This document shows positions 1 to 8,161 of a stretch of 64,000 nt of DNA, one piece after another. The position numbers and the translations under genes were made by a program. Where the stretch lies: positions 62,001 through 126,000 of the forward strand of contig NZ_JAIQDG010000020.1 in the NCBI RefSeq assembly GCF_020037125.1. Direction: 5' to 3'. The stretch comes from Myxococcus sp. RHSTA-1-4. GTDB lineage: Bacteria > Myxococcota > Myxococcia > Myxococcales > Myxococcaceae. Position 1 is the first letter of the stretch. Each line of letters starts with the position of its first letter. The notes beneath the pieces are model-generated. The model was given only the letters and a program-made list of their open reading frames with translations, was not told the origin of the DNA and searched no databases.

Positions 1-1
1 G

Positions 2-1201
2 AACCCGCTTGTCCAGGCGGTGCTCGACTTCGCCCAGACGGCGGTGGCCATCCTCGGAGACGTCGCCGGCACGGTGAAGGAGGTGCTTGGCAACCTCCAG
101 AAGATGCTCCAGCAGGGCACCTTCACGCTGAAGGGCTTCGTGGAGCTGCTGGCCGGCGAGGCCGTGCAGGCGCTGCTGCTGGCGGCCAGGGACCTGCTGG
201 TGGGCCTGTGCGCCGTGGTGACGGACATCGCCCAGGCCATGGTGCAGGACCTGCTCCTGCGCCCGGTGAACATCCCGCTCATCTCCTGGCTCTACAAGGA
301 GCTCACCGGCGAGGACTCGCTGACGATGCTGGGCGCGCTCTGCCTGCTCGCGGCCATCCCGGTAACCATCGTCTACAAGCTGCTCACGGGCGAGGCGCCG
401 GTCCAGGAGCAGGAGGTGGCGCAGCTGAAGCAGGCGGACTCGAGGGCGAAGCTGATGCCCTGGCGGGCGCGCCCGACGTCATTCCTGGCGCTGGACGCGC
501 AGGACACGGACAGCGTGGCCCAGAGCGAGGCGGCCGTCCGCTACTCACACGTGGGCGGACTCGCCGGGGTCATGGCCTCGTTCTTCTACCCCTTGTTCCT
601 CGCCGCCATGGCGGACTTCAAGAAGTTCCGCATGAGGGACACAAAGCTGGAGTGCCTCATCTCGACGATGCAGGCGTCGATGACGGCCATCGGCGTGGCG
701 GGGACCTTCCCCTTCGATGACGACCCGTCCCAGCAGAAGCTGGACCGGGCCCTCTGGGGCGTCAGCCTGGCGGAGGCGGTGACCACGAGCTGCGCGGCCC
801 TGCTGGGCTGGGCCGCGTACTCGGGGCGTGGGCCGACGAAGGCGATAGAGGTCGTGGGCAAGCTGATGGGCGGGCTCGACACGCTGCTGCTGGGCCTGGT
901 CTCCCTGGTGGGCTTCGTCGTCGCCGTGTGGAGCTACGTGAAGGAGATAACCGCGGATGGCAGTGCGTCGGTGCCCTACCACACCGTCCTCAGCGACACG
1001 GAGAAGCTCTTCGCCAACCTCTCCCGCAACACGGGCGTGGGGCTGGAGTCCTTCGCCGGCTTCTCCGAGCAGGTGGAGGCGCTCGCCGTCGCGGTGGTCT
1101 TCGAGCTGACGGCCTTCGGACTCGACGGCCTGCGGTGGGCCGCGTCCGTCCTGGCCACCACCGTGAAGGACGTGGAGGGGAAGCTCTTCCAGCCCACCTG
1201 A
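2..1201 (+). CDS. C-terminal part of a large membrane-associated protein (5' end outside window)
   Basis: The reading frame is open from base 2 with no convincing ribosome binding site before the first GTG (base 20), so I treat it as the 3' part of a longer gene. The visible ~400 residues hold several hydrophobic stretches: an Ala/Leu-rich segment near residues 45-75, a clear membrane segment around the LCLLAAIPVTIVYKLLTGEAP stretch, and others near residues 175-200 and 290-310. These alternate with charged amphipathic stretches. I do not recognise the family with certainty and assign no function. The gene converges on dnaE2, with only 8 bases between the two stop codons. Confidence 0.6.
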   Translation, partial: NPLVQAVLDFAQTAVAILGDVAGTVKEVLGNLQKMLQQGTFTLKGFVELLAGEAVQALLLAARDLLVGLCAVVTDIAQAMVQDLLLRPVNIPLISWLYKELTGEDSLTMLGALCLLAAIPVTIVYKLLTGEAPVQEQEVAQLKQADSRAKLMPWRARPTSFLALDAQDTDSVAQSEAAVRYSHVGGLAGVMASFFYPLFLAAMADFKKFRMRDTKLECLISTMQASMTAIGVAGTFPFDDDPSQQKLDRALWGVSLAEAVTTSCAALLGWAAYSGRGPTKAIEVVGKLMGGLDTLLLGLVSLVGFVVAVWSYVKEITADGSASVPYHTVLSDTEKLFANLSRNTGVGLESFAGFSEQVEALAVAVVFELTAFGLDGLRWAASVLATTVKDVEGKLFQPT

Positions 1202-1209
1202 CGCGCCAC

Positions 1210-4200
1210 TCACGCCTGGGAAAGGGACTGAACGCGCCGTGTCTTCACGTTCGTCACCTTTCCCGAGCGCTCCAGCACGCCCTGTCCCACGATGAACAGG
1301 GCGCCATGGATGTCCTTCCGGCACTGCTCGTACACGTCCGGCGGCACCACGAGGTTCGCGATTCCCGTCTCGTCCTCCAGGGAGATGAAGCAGAGGCCCT
1401 TCGCCGTCGGGGGCCTCTGCCGGCAGATGAGCATCCCTCCCACCGTCACCGGCCGCCCCGAGCGCACCTGCTTCAGCCCCTCCGCCGTCACCGCGCCCAG
1501 CTTCTTCAGCGTCGGCCGCAGCAGCTCCAGCGGGTGCTTCTCCAGCGACAGCCCCACCGTGTCGTAGTCCGCCACCACCCGCTCGAAGATGCCCATCGGT
1601 GGCAACTCCACCTCCGTGCCGTCCATCGACATCCCGAAGAACAGGTCATCCGAGTCCAGCGGCCCCAGCGCTTGAATCTCCCACAGCGCCTTGCGCCGCG
1701 AGCCACACAGCCCCGCCAGCGCTCCCGCCAGCGCCAGCCGCGTCAGCTCGTGCCTGGGAATCCGCGACCGCCTCGCCAGGTCTCCCACGTCCCGGAAGCC
1801 CTCCCCCTTCGCCGACTCCACCCGGCGCCCCGCGGACGCGCCCAGCCCCTTCACCATCCGCAGCCCCAGCCGCAGCGCCTTCCCGCCGTCCTCCAGCGTG
1901 CAGTCCCACGCCGAGTACCGCACGTCCACCGGCCGCACCTCCACCCCGTGCCGCTGCACGTCCGCCACCAGCGTGTGCGGCGCGTAGAAGCCCATCGGCT
2001 GCGAGTTCAGCAGCGCCGCCGTGAAGGCCGCCGGGTAGTGGCACTTCAGCCAGCTCGACGCATACGCAATCAGCGCGAAGCTCGCCGAGTGGCTCTCCGG
2101 GAACCCGTAGTGCGCGAAGCCACGAAAGTTGTCGAACCACTCCTCCGCCTGCCCCCGCGCGTACCCCCGGGAAACGCAGCCCTCCACGAAGCGGCCCCGG
2201 TACTGGAGCAGCATCGACTCCGCCCGCTTATGGCTCAACACCCGCCTGAGCCCGTCCGCCTCCCCCGCAGTGAAGCCCGCCGCCACCATGGCCAGCTTCA
2301 TCGCCTGCTCCTGGAAGAGCGGCACCCCCAGCGTCTTCCCGAGAATCTCCTTCACCGCCTCGCTCGGGTACTCCACCTTCTCCAGCCCGTGCCTCCTCCT
2401 GAGGAACGGGTGCACCATGTTGCCCACAATCGGCCCCGGGCGGATGAGCGCAATCTCCACCACCAGGTCGTAGAACGTCCTCGGCCGCAGCCTCGGCAGC
2501 ATGTTCATCTGCGCCCGGCTCTCGATTTGAAACACCCCCACCGAGTCCGCCTCGCACAGCATGTCGTAGACCTTCGGGTCCTCCGGCGGAATCGTCGCCA
2601 GGCACAGCTCCCGCCCGTGGTGCTCTCGAATCAACGCGAAGCACTTCGACAGCGCCGTCAGCATCCCCAGCGCCAGCAGGTCCACCTTCAAGAGACCAAT
2701 CGAGTTGATGTCATCCTTCTCCCACTGGATGACCGTGCGGCCCGGCATCGCCGCGTTCTCCACCGGCACCAGCTCCGTCAGCGGCTCGCGCGTAATCACG
2801 AAGCCGCCCACGTGGATGGACAGGTGTCTGGGAAAGCCCTCCAGCTCCATCGCCAGGGACAGCGTCTTCTGGACCCGGCCGTCAAAGGCAGACAGCCCCG
2901 CCTCCAGCAGCACCTCCGGCGTCACCTGGAAGCCATTGGCCGCCGACACCTTCGACAGCTTGTCCACCTGGTCCAATGACAGACCCAGCGCCTTGCCCGT
3001 CTCGCGCAGCGCCAGCCGGCCCCGGTAGCAGATGACCTCGCACACCATGCCCGCCCGGTGCCGGCCGTGCTTCTCGTAGACGTACTGGAGCACCTCCTCG
3101 CGCCGCTCGTGCTCGAAGTCCACGTCGATGTCCGGCGGCTCCTTGCGCTCCATGCTCAGGAAGCGCTCGAACAGGAGTCCCATCCGCACCGGGTCGATGG
3201 CGGTGATGCGCAGCGCGTAGCAGACCGCCGAGTTCGCCGCGCTCCCCCGCCCCTGGCAGAGAATCCCCCGCTCCCTCGCGAACTTCACGATGTCCCACAG
3301 CGACAGGAAGTACCCCGCGAAGTCCAGCGCGGCGATCAGCTTCAGCTCGTGCTCGATCTGCCGCACCACCTCCGGCGGCACACCTCCCGGATAGCGGAAC
3401 GCGAGCCCCTCGTACGTGAGTGCCCGCAGGTGCTGGTTGGCCGTGCGGCCCTCGGGCAGGTCCTCCTCCGGGAAGCGGTAGTGCAGGTCATCCAGCGAGG
3501 CACGGCAGCGCGAGGCCAGCTCCACCGCCCGCTCCAGCGCCTCCGGCCGGTCCGCGAACAGCCGCCCCATCTCGTGCGGCCCCTTCAATGTCCGCTCCGC
3601 GTTGGGCAGCAGCCGCGTCCCCGCCTTGTCCACCGTCGTCCCGTGGCGGATGGACACCAGCACGTCCTGCAAGGGCTGCCGCCGGCGGTGGTGCGTGTGC
3701 ACGTCGTTGTGCGCCACCAGCGGCACGCCCAGCTCCCGCGCCAGCCGGTCCGCCTGCGCCTCGCGCGCCGCGTCCCCCGCCGACAGCGTCCGGCACAGCC
3801 CCACGTGGAAGCGCTCCGGGAAGGCCTCCGCCAGCGAGGCCACCCGCTCCACCGGCGCCGGCTCGGGTAGCAGCGCGAGCAGCCCCGCGGACCGGTCCGC
3901 CAGCGCCCGCCACGGCAGCCCCGCCTCCCCCTTCGGGTGCGTCATCCGGCTCCGCGATACCAGGCCGCACAGGTTCGCGTAGCCGACCGCGTCCGCCGCG
4001 TAGACCACCACCGGAGGGGCGTCCTCCAGCGTCAGCTCGGCCCCGAGGATGAGCTTCAGGCCGTGCTCCTTCGCCGCCAGGTGCGCCTTCACCACCCCGT
4101 ACAGCCCGTCCGCGTCCGTCAGCGCCAGCGCGCGCAGCCCGAGCCTCGCGGCCGTGGCCACCAGCTCCTCCGGATGGGAGGCCCCGCGCAGGAAGGAGAA

Positions 4201-4233
4201 GTTGGAGCGACAGACCAGCTCGGCGTAATCCAC
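1210..4233 (-). CDS. dnaE2: Error-prone DNA polymerase DnaE2 (ImuC), mutasome catalytic subunit
   Basis: This C-family DNA polymerase of 1007 residues carries out translesion synthesis and damage-induced mutagenesis together with ImuA and ImuB. The N-terminal PHP domain opens with the DnaE2-type SNFSFLRGASHPEEL stretch (residues 10-24). The palm holds the catalytic aspartates in PDIDVDFEHER (residues 367-377), and a tandem helix-hairpin-helix/OB-fold region forms the C-terminus (GRPVTVGGMLICRQRPPTAK). The length matches DnaE2 rather than replicative DnaE1 (about 1160). The start is a GTG. A LexA-box-like palindrome lies 15 bases upstream, so SOS control is likely. The partner genes imuA-imuB are 12 kb away on the same strand rather than adjacent. 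Bases 1743-2268 of this gene recur downstream as a decayed copy. Confidence 0.95.
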   Translation of the reverse strand: MDYAELVCRSNFSFLRGASHPEELVATAARLGLRALALTDADGLYGVVKAHLAAKEHGLKLILGAELTLEDAPPVVVYAADAVGYANLCGLVSRSRMTHPKGEAGLPWRALADRSAGLLALLPEPAPVERVASLAEAFPERFHVGLCRTLSAGDAAREAQADRLARELGVPLVAHNDVHTHHRRRQPLQDVLVSIRHGTTVDKAGTRLLPNAERTLKGPHEMGRLFADRPEALERAVELASRCRASLDDLHYRFPEEDLPEGRTANQHLRALTYEGLAFRYPGGVPPEVVRQIEHELKLIAALDFAGYFLSLWDIVKFARERGILCQGRGSAANSAVCYALRITAIDPVRMGLLFERFLSMERKEPPDIDVDFEHERREEVLQYVYEKHGRHRAGMVCEVICYRGRLALRETGKALGLSLDQVDKLSKVSAANGFQVTPEVLLEAGLSAFDGRVQKTLSLAMELEGFPRHLSIHVGGFVITREPLTELVPVENAAMPGRTVIQWEKDDINSIGLLKVDLLALGMLTALSKCFALIREHHGRELCLATIPPEDPKVYDMLCEADSVGVFQIESRAQMNMLPRLRPRTFYDLVVEIALIRPGPIVGNMVHPFLRRRHGLEKVEYPSEAVKEILGKTLGVPLFQEQAMKLAMVAAGFTAGEADGLRRVLSHKRAESMLLQYRGRFVEGCVSRGYARGQAEEWFDNFRGFAHYGFPESHSASFALIAYASSWLKCHYPAAFTAALLNSQPMGFYAPHTLVADVQRHGVEVRPVDVRYSAWDCTLEDGGKALRLGLRMVKGLGASAGRRVESAKGEGFRDVGDLARRSRIPRHELTRLALAGALAGLCGSRRKALWEIQALGPLDSDDLFFGMSMDGTEVELPPMGIFERVVADYDTVGLSLEKHPLELLRPTLKKLGAVTAEGLKQVRSGRPVTVGGMLICRQRPPTAKGLCFISLEDETGIANLVVPPDVYEQCRKDIHGALFIVGQGVLERSGKVTNVKTRRVQSLSQA
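1743..2268 (-). repeat. Source segment of the dnaE2 partial duplication
   Basis: This 526-base internal part of dnaE2 is nearly identical, in the same orientation, to bases 5648-6172, with scattered substitutions and one base missing in the copy. The intact gene holds this one, so it is taken as the parent. The direct repeats flank the acyltransferase gene and 3.4 kb of unique DNA. Confidence 0.85.
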
Positions 4234-4247
4234 GACCGCCCAGGATA

Positions 4248-4264
4248 CTGAGCGGGCGTTCAGG
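4248..4264 (-). promoter_or_regulatory. LexA/SOS box upstream of dnaE2
   Basis: The plus-strand sequence CTGAGCGGGCGTTCAGG is an imperfect palindrome (CTGA...TCAG). It matches 15 of 17 positions of the Myxococcus LexA consensus as I remember it (CTRHAMRYBYGTTCAGS). It ends 15 bases before the dnaE2 GTG, where a repressor would cover the promoter or early leader. A very similar site precedes imuA. Binding itself is inferred. Confidence 0.7.
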
Positions 4265-4412
4265 CGCTAGGTTGGATCCGCGCTCCGCGAGCGAGGAGAC
4301 TTCATGGGTTGATGCGCGTGAGGACGATCCGCTCTCGCGGGAGGCGGGCTTGTTCAGCCCATGCGGCCGTGATAGCCGAACAGGACAATTCCAACTTTAC
4401 GGTACGGGCGTC

Positions 4413-5612
4413 ATGGACGGACAACGGGCTACCGGAATCCCCGCGGCGAAACCCCGCCTCGACGCGCTGACGGGCGTGCGCTTCGTCGCGGCGCTGCACG
4501 TCATCGCCTTCCACCTCTACCACCACTTCTGCCTCTCGGAGGGCGCGCCGCCCGGCCTGCACGACCTGCTCAAGGCCGGGCACCTGGGAGTGGCGCTCTT
4601 CTTCGTCCTGTCCGGCTTCATCCTTGGCTACAACTACCTGGAGCGCATCCCCCACACGGCGGCGCAGCGCCGGGCCTTCCTCGGTGCCCGATTCGCGCGC
4701 GTCTACCCCGTCTACCTGCTGGGGCTGCTCGTCACCGCGCCCTTCTTCTTGCGGTGGATCCTCAACGACCTCCAGGCAGGACAGCGCCCCTGGATGAACC
4801 TGTTCGGGCTGGTGCTGAGCCCGGTATTGCTCCAGTCCTGGGTGCCGCTGTCCGCGCTCGGATGGAACGCGGTGGGCTGGTCCCTGTCGGTCGAGGCGTT
4901 CTTCTACGCGTGCTTTCCGTTCCTCGGCGCGTGGGTGGCCCGGCTGGAGTGGCGAAAGGCCCTCCAGGTGGCGGCGGGCGCGGTGGCGGCCAGTTGCGTC
5001 CTTCCCCTGCTCTACCTGGCGACGAAGCCGGACGGGCTGGACAGGGTGGATGCCTTCACCACCGGCCCCTGGCTCGTGGCGCTCCGCTTCCTGCCCATCC
5101 AACGCCTCCCCGAGTTCCTCCTGGGCATCTGCGTGGCGCGGCTGCTCATGAGTCACCCTCACGGACGTCCCGCCCTGCCCCGGGGGATGACGAGCGCCCT
5201 CGCCGCCGCCACCCTCGCCCTGTTCTGCGTGCACGACAGGCTGCCCTTCCCGCTGACGCCCTCGATGTTCGCGGTGCTGTTCGCGGCCCTGCTCCATGGA
5301 CTCACCACGTCATCCGGGCCGCTGTCCCGCGTGCTGGCGTCTCGGCCGCTCATCGTGCTGGGCGAGGCCAGCTACGCGCTCTACATCCTCCACATGCCCG
5401 TGATGGACCTGCTGGAGCGGGTGGCCACCCGGGCCGGCATCGTTCTCCCCGCCCCCGTCTTCGTGCCGCTGTTCCTGCTGGTGGCGATCGGGGTGAGCAT
5501 GGCCGTGTTCAGGTACGTGGAGGAACCGGCGCGGCGCCTGCTCCGGCGGTGGTTCGAGCGCCCCACGGCGATGCCGGGAGCACCGGCCACCGCGTCCCCA
5601 CCGCGCGGTTGA
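4413..5612 (+). CDS. Acyltransferase-3 family membrane protein (O-acyltransferase)
   Basis: This integral-membrane acyltransferase has about 399 residues and probably transfers acyl groups to surface sugars or small molecules; the substrate is unknown. Family marks are the N-terminal LDALTGVRFVAALHVIAFH with its catalytic-type histidine, the HLGVALFFVLSGF motif, an arginine-containing loop (FLGARFARVYPVYLLG) and some ten hydrophobic segments ending in FRYVEEPARRLLRR, typical of the family. I prefer the ATG at 4413 because the family homology starts just after it. The frame stays open back to a TTG at 4272, but that extension is hydrophilic and would run through the dnaE2 control region. The gene diverges from dnaE2. 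Confidence 0.88.
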   Translation: MDGQRATGIPAAKPRLDALTGVRFVAALHVIAFHLYHHFCLSEGAPPGLHDLLKAGHLGVALFFVLSGFILGYNYLERIPHTAAQRRAFLGARFARVYPVYLLGLLVTAPFFLRWILNDLQAGQRPWMNLFGLVLSPVLLQSWVPLSALGWNAVGWSLSVEAFFYACFPFLGAWVARLEWRKALQVAAGAVAASCVLPLLYLATKPDGLDRVDAFTTGPWLVALRFLPIQRLPEFLLGICVARLLMSHPHGRPALPRGMTSALAAATLALFCVHDRLPFPLTPSMFAVLFAALLHGLTTSSGPLSRVLASRPLIVLGEASYALYILHMPVMDLLERVATRAGIVLPAPVFVPLFLLVAIGVSMAVFRYVEEPARRLLRRWFERPTAMPGAPATASPPRG

Positions 5613-5647
5613 TGGGCCTGGCCTCGGAGCGGCTAGAAACGCGGGGG

Positions 5648-6172
5648 GCAGCTCGTGCATGGGAATCCGAGACCGCCTCGCCAGGTCCCCCACGTCCCGG
5701 AAGCCCTCCCCTTCGCCGACTCCACCCGGCGCCCCGCGGACGCGCCCAGCCCCTTCACCATCCGCAACCCCAGCCGCAGCGCCTTGCCGCCGTCCTCCAG
5801 CGTGCAGTCCCACGCCGAGTGCCGCACGTCCACCGGCCGCACCTCCACCCCGTGCCGCTGCACGTCCGCCACCAGCGTGTGCGGCGCGTAGAAGCCCATC
5901 GGCTGCGAGTTCAGCAGCGCCGCCGTGAAGGCCGCCGGGTAGTGGCACTTCAGCCAGCTCGACGCGTACGCAATCAGCGCGAAGCTCGCCGAGTGGCTCT
6001 CCGGGAACCCGTAGTGCGCGAAGCCGCGGAAGTTGTCGAACCACTCCTCCGCCTGCCCCCGCGCATACCCCCGGGAAATGCAGCCCTCCACGAAGCGGCC
6101 CCGGTACTGGAGCAGCATCGACTCCGCCCGCTTGTGGCTCAGCACCCGCCGCAGCCCGTCCGCCTCCCCCGC
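5648..6172 (-). pseudogene. Decayed partial copy of dnaE2
   Basis: This segment encodes an internal piece of DnaE2 about 175 residues long (from EADGLRRVLSHKRAESML to about RRVESAKG). It is almost identical to the intact gene's bases 1743-2268. One C is missing in the run near 5707, which shifts the frame so the remaining residues no longer match. The DnaE2 match stops sharply at both ends, with no start codon region and no palm domain, so it cannot encode an active polymerase. It is best explained as a partial tandem duplication, or as a scar of a recombination that brought the low-GC DNA on its right-hand side. Confidence 0.9.
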
Positions 6173-6190
6173 GATGAGGGCATCCATCGA

Positions 6191-6328
6191 ATGGTTAGCG
6201 GCTATCATTCATCGATTCGGCGCTTCACGGGAGGCAAGACGGTACGACAGTGGCTGAGTACTCAGTCCTTTGATGCGCAACGGGAATTCGGGTTGTCGAC
6301 CCTTCGTGACTTTGGAGCCATCCCTTGA
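6191..6328 (+). CDS. Orphan 45-residue C-terminal-like reading frame
   Basis: This short frame begins at an ATG 18 bases beyond the dnaE2 fragment and ends in a TGA that overlaps the TTG start of the next gene. Its GC content is about 54 percent by hand count, clearly below its neighbours. The peptide (GGKTVRQWLSTQSFDAQREF near its middle) is polar and has no signal peptide. It reads like the last part of a larger protein whose front has been replaced by the dnaE2 fragment. The overlap with a DUF2019 gene resembles a toxin C-terminus/immunity arrangement, but that is inference. I do not recognise the sequence, and it may not be expressed. Confidence 0.4.
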   Translation: MVSGYHSSIRRFTGGKTVRQWLSTQSFDAQREFGLSTLRDFGAIP

Positions 6329-6702
6329 AGCGTGAGTCCATGAAGGGTGCTTCGATTCCCGACCTCATGGCCAGATACGAGGAGGCCGCGGGCCTGCATG
6401 GGCAGGCCTCCCAGGATGGAAACCACCGGCTGGCCAACGCACAGTACAAGCGGGTCACTGCGACGTGGATGGAACTCCGAAGCCGAGGCGAGGAGGGACG
6501 GAGCGCACTGGTGCGGTTGATGGGCAGCGCCAACCCTCATGTGCGAGGCTGGGCGGCCTCACACGTCCTGGAGTTCGACCCGCGAGCCGCCGAAGCCGAA
6601 CTGGAGCGACTCGCCAGCGGCCCCCCAGGCGTCGCGCGACTCGATGCCGCGATGGTGCTCAGGGAGTGGCGGGCCGGCACCCTCTCGTTTCCGACGGATT
6701 GA
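6325..6702 (+). CDS. DUF2019 domain protein
   Basis: This small soluble protein of 125 residues fits DUF2019, an all-helical family common in myxobacteria. Family-like features are the N-terminal LMARYEEAAGLHGQA helix, the ELRSRGEEGRSALVRLM segment, a HEAT-like VRGWAASHVLEFDPRAAE helix pair and a terminal DAAMVLREWRAGTL. The TTG start is chosen because GGAG lies 7 bases upstream and the codon overlaps the preceding stop; an ATG at 6340 is the alternative. The function is unknown. DUF2019 genes are often lone small genes beside variable proteins, so an immunity role is possible but unproven. Confidence 0.75.
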   Translation: MKRESMKGASIPDLMARYEEAAGLHGQASQDGNHRLANAQYKRVTATWMELRSRGEEGRSALVRLMGSANPHVRGWAASHVLEFDPRAAEAELERLASGPPGVARLDAAMVLREWRAGTLSFPTD

Positions 6703-6717
6703 GGCCAGGCAGCCGCC

Positions 6718-7545
6718 TCACACCGCCTGCAACTGCTCCTCGGGCACCTCGTCCAGGAACGCGGAGATGGCCGCGTTCACCGCCTCCGGCTGCTCCAGGT
6801 TGCTCATGTGCCCGCCGTGGGGCAGCCGCACCAGCCGCGAGCCGGCAATCCGCTCGTGCAGCCGGTCCGCCATCTCCGGCAGCGTTACCGCGTCCTCCTC
6901 GCCCACCAGGATGAGCGTCGGCGTGAGGATGCGGTGCAGCTCACCCTCCACGCTCCGCCGGTTGATGACGCCGTCCATCGCCCGCCACACCGCCCTCGGG
7001 TTGCTCGCGAGCTGCCGGCGCAGCGCCTCCCGCTCCGCCCGCCGGGCCGGGTCGTTCATGAACGTGGGCCCGAAGTAGATGCGCATGATGCGGTCCACCA
7101 CCGGCCACAGCCCCAGCCAGTGCGTCACCGCCGCGAGCAGGCGATAGCGCGTCAGGTTGCCCGGCAGCTCCGCGCTCGCGGACGTGTCCAGCAGCACCAG
7201 CGAGCGCAACAACTCCGGGTGACGCGCCGCCACGCGCAGCCCCACGAAGCCTCCCATCGACAGGCCCACGAAGTGGCACGGCGCCAGCTTCAGCGCCTGG
7301 ATGAACGCCACCGCGTCCTCGTACACCGTGCGCAAGTCAATCGGCCTGCCATCCTCGGGGGCCTCGCTGCGGCCCTGTCCCCGGTGGTCATAGCGGATGC
7401 ACCGGTAGCGGCCCTTCAGCGCCTCCACCTGCCGCGAGAACAGGTGCGAGTCCCACAGGAGCCCGTGGCTGAAAACCACGGGTTCCCCCGAGCCTCCAGA
7501 GTCCTCGTAGTAGAGCTGCGCGCCACGAATGGACAGGAACGGCAT
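6718..7545 (-). CDS. Alpha/beta-fold hydrolase
   Basis: This is a 275-residue soluble alpha/beta hydrolase of the 3-oxoadipate-enol-lactonase-like group. The nucleophile elbow is GLSMGG (Ser96), the oxyanion-hole region is FSHGLLWDSHLF near residues 25-36, the acid is in LVGEEDAVTLPE and the catalytic His is in GGHMSNLEQPEAV near the C-terminus. The full triad suggests an active esterase or lactonase with unknown substrate. The frame is open upstream, but homology starts at the ATG at 7545 (MPFLSIRGAQLYYEDSG), which I choose. It diverges from the NfeD/SPFH pair and ends 16 bases beyond the DUF2019 stop (convergent). Confidence 0.88.
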   Translation of the reverse strand: MPFLSIRGAQLYYEDSGGSGEPVVFSHGLLWDSHLFSRQVEALKGRYRCIRYDHRGQGRSEAPEDGRPIDLRTVYEDAVAFIQALKLAPCHFVGLSMGGFVGLRVAARHPELLRSLVLLDTSASAELPGNLTRYRLLAAVTHWLGLWPVVDRIMRIYFGPTFMNDPARRAEREALRRQLASNPRAVWRAMDGVINRRSVEGELHRILTPTLILVGEEDAVTLPEMADRLHERIAGSRLVRLPHGGHMSNLEQPEAVNAAISAFLDEVPEEQLQAV

Positions 7546-7672
7546 GCATATCCAGGATAGGCAGGTGGTACGGAGCCGGAACCCCGGCTCCAGGGCGATT
7601 GTTTCCCGCCCCGCTCCCGGCCCGCCTTCCCGGTTTGACAGGACGGCGAGGCGGCTGCCAAACAGGAGACCC

Positions 7673-8161
7673 ATGGACCTCACCCCCACAGCCTGGCAGC
7701 TCTGGATGGTCGCGGCGCTCGTCTTCGGGGGCCTGGAGATGAAGCTCTCCGGCTTCGTCACGCTCTGGTTCGCCGTGGGAGCGCTGGCCTCCTCGCTCGC
7801 CGCCGCCCTGGGGCTGGGCGTCAACTTCCAGCTCCTCCTGTTCACCGCCGTCTCCGCCCTCCTGTTCGGCGCCTCCCGCACCCTCTTCAAAAGCGTTTTC
7901 ATGCGGACCGCCTCGCATTTGAAGACAGGCGTCGAGGCCATGCTCGGCCAGGAGGCGGTGGTGGTGGAGGCGCTCGGCGAGCCTCACGGGGGGACCGTGC
8001 GCATCAACGGCGAGCTGTGGACGGCCCGCTCCCTGTCCGGCACGGTGCCGGAGGGCGAGCGCGTCACCGTGGAGCAGGTGGAAGGTCTCAAGCTTTGGGT
8101 ACGCCGCCCTTCGGCGTCGATGTCGGTTCCCACCCGGGAGCTGAAGAAGGAGAGGGCCTAG
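7673..8161 (+). CDS. NfeD-family membrane protein
   Basis: This 162-residue protein has two to three N-terminal membrane segments (residues 8-70) followed by a soluble OB-fold domain (about 88-150, containing MLGQEAVVVEAL and GELWTARS). That is the layout of short NfeD proteins (YbbK/YbbJ type). These act with SPFH proteins in membrane microdomains. AGGAG lies 6 bases before the ATG. The stop overlaps the start of the SPFH gene by one base (TAGTG), so the two are probably translationally coupled. Confidence 0.88.
   Translation: MDLTPTAWQLWMVAALVFGGLEMKLSGFVTLWFAVGALASSLAAALGLGVNFQLLLFTAVSALLFGASRTLFKSVFMRTASHLKTGVEAMLGQEAVVVEALGEPHGGTVRINGELWTARSLSGTVPEGERVTVEQVEGLKLWVRRPSASMSVPTRELKKERA

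Noticed and set aside
4341..4357. A second GTTCAG half-site before the acyltransferase gene
   Set aside because: It lacks the CT at the left end and matches only about 13 of 17 consensus positions; too weak to claim that the acyltransferase is SOS-controlled.
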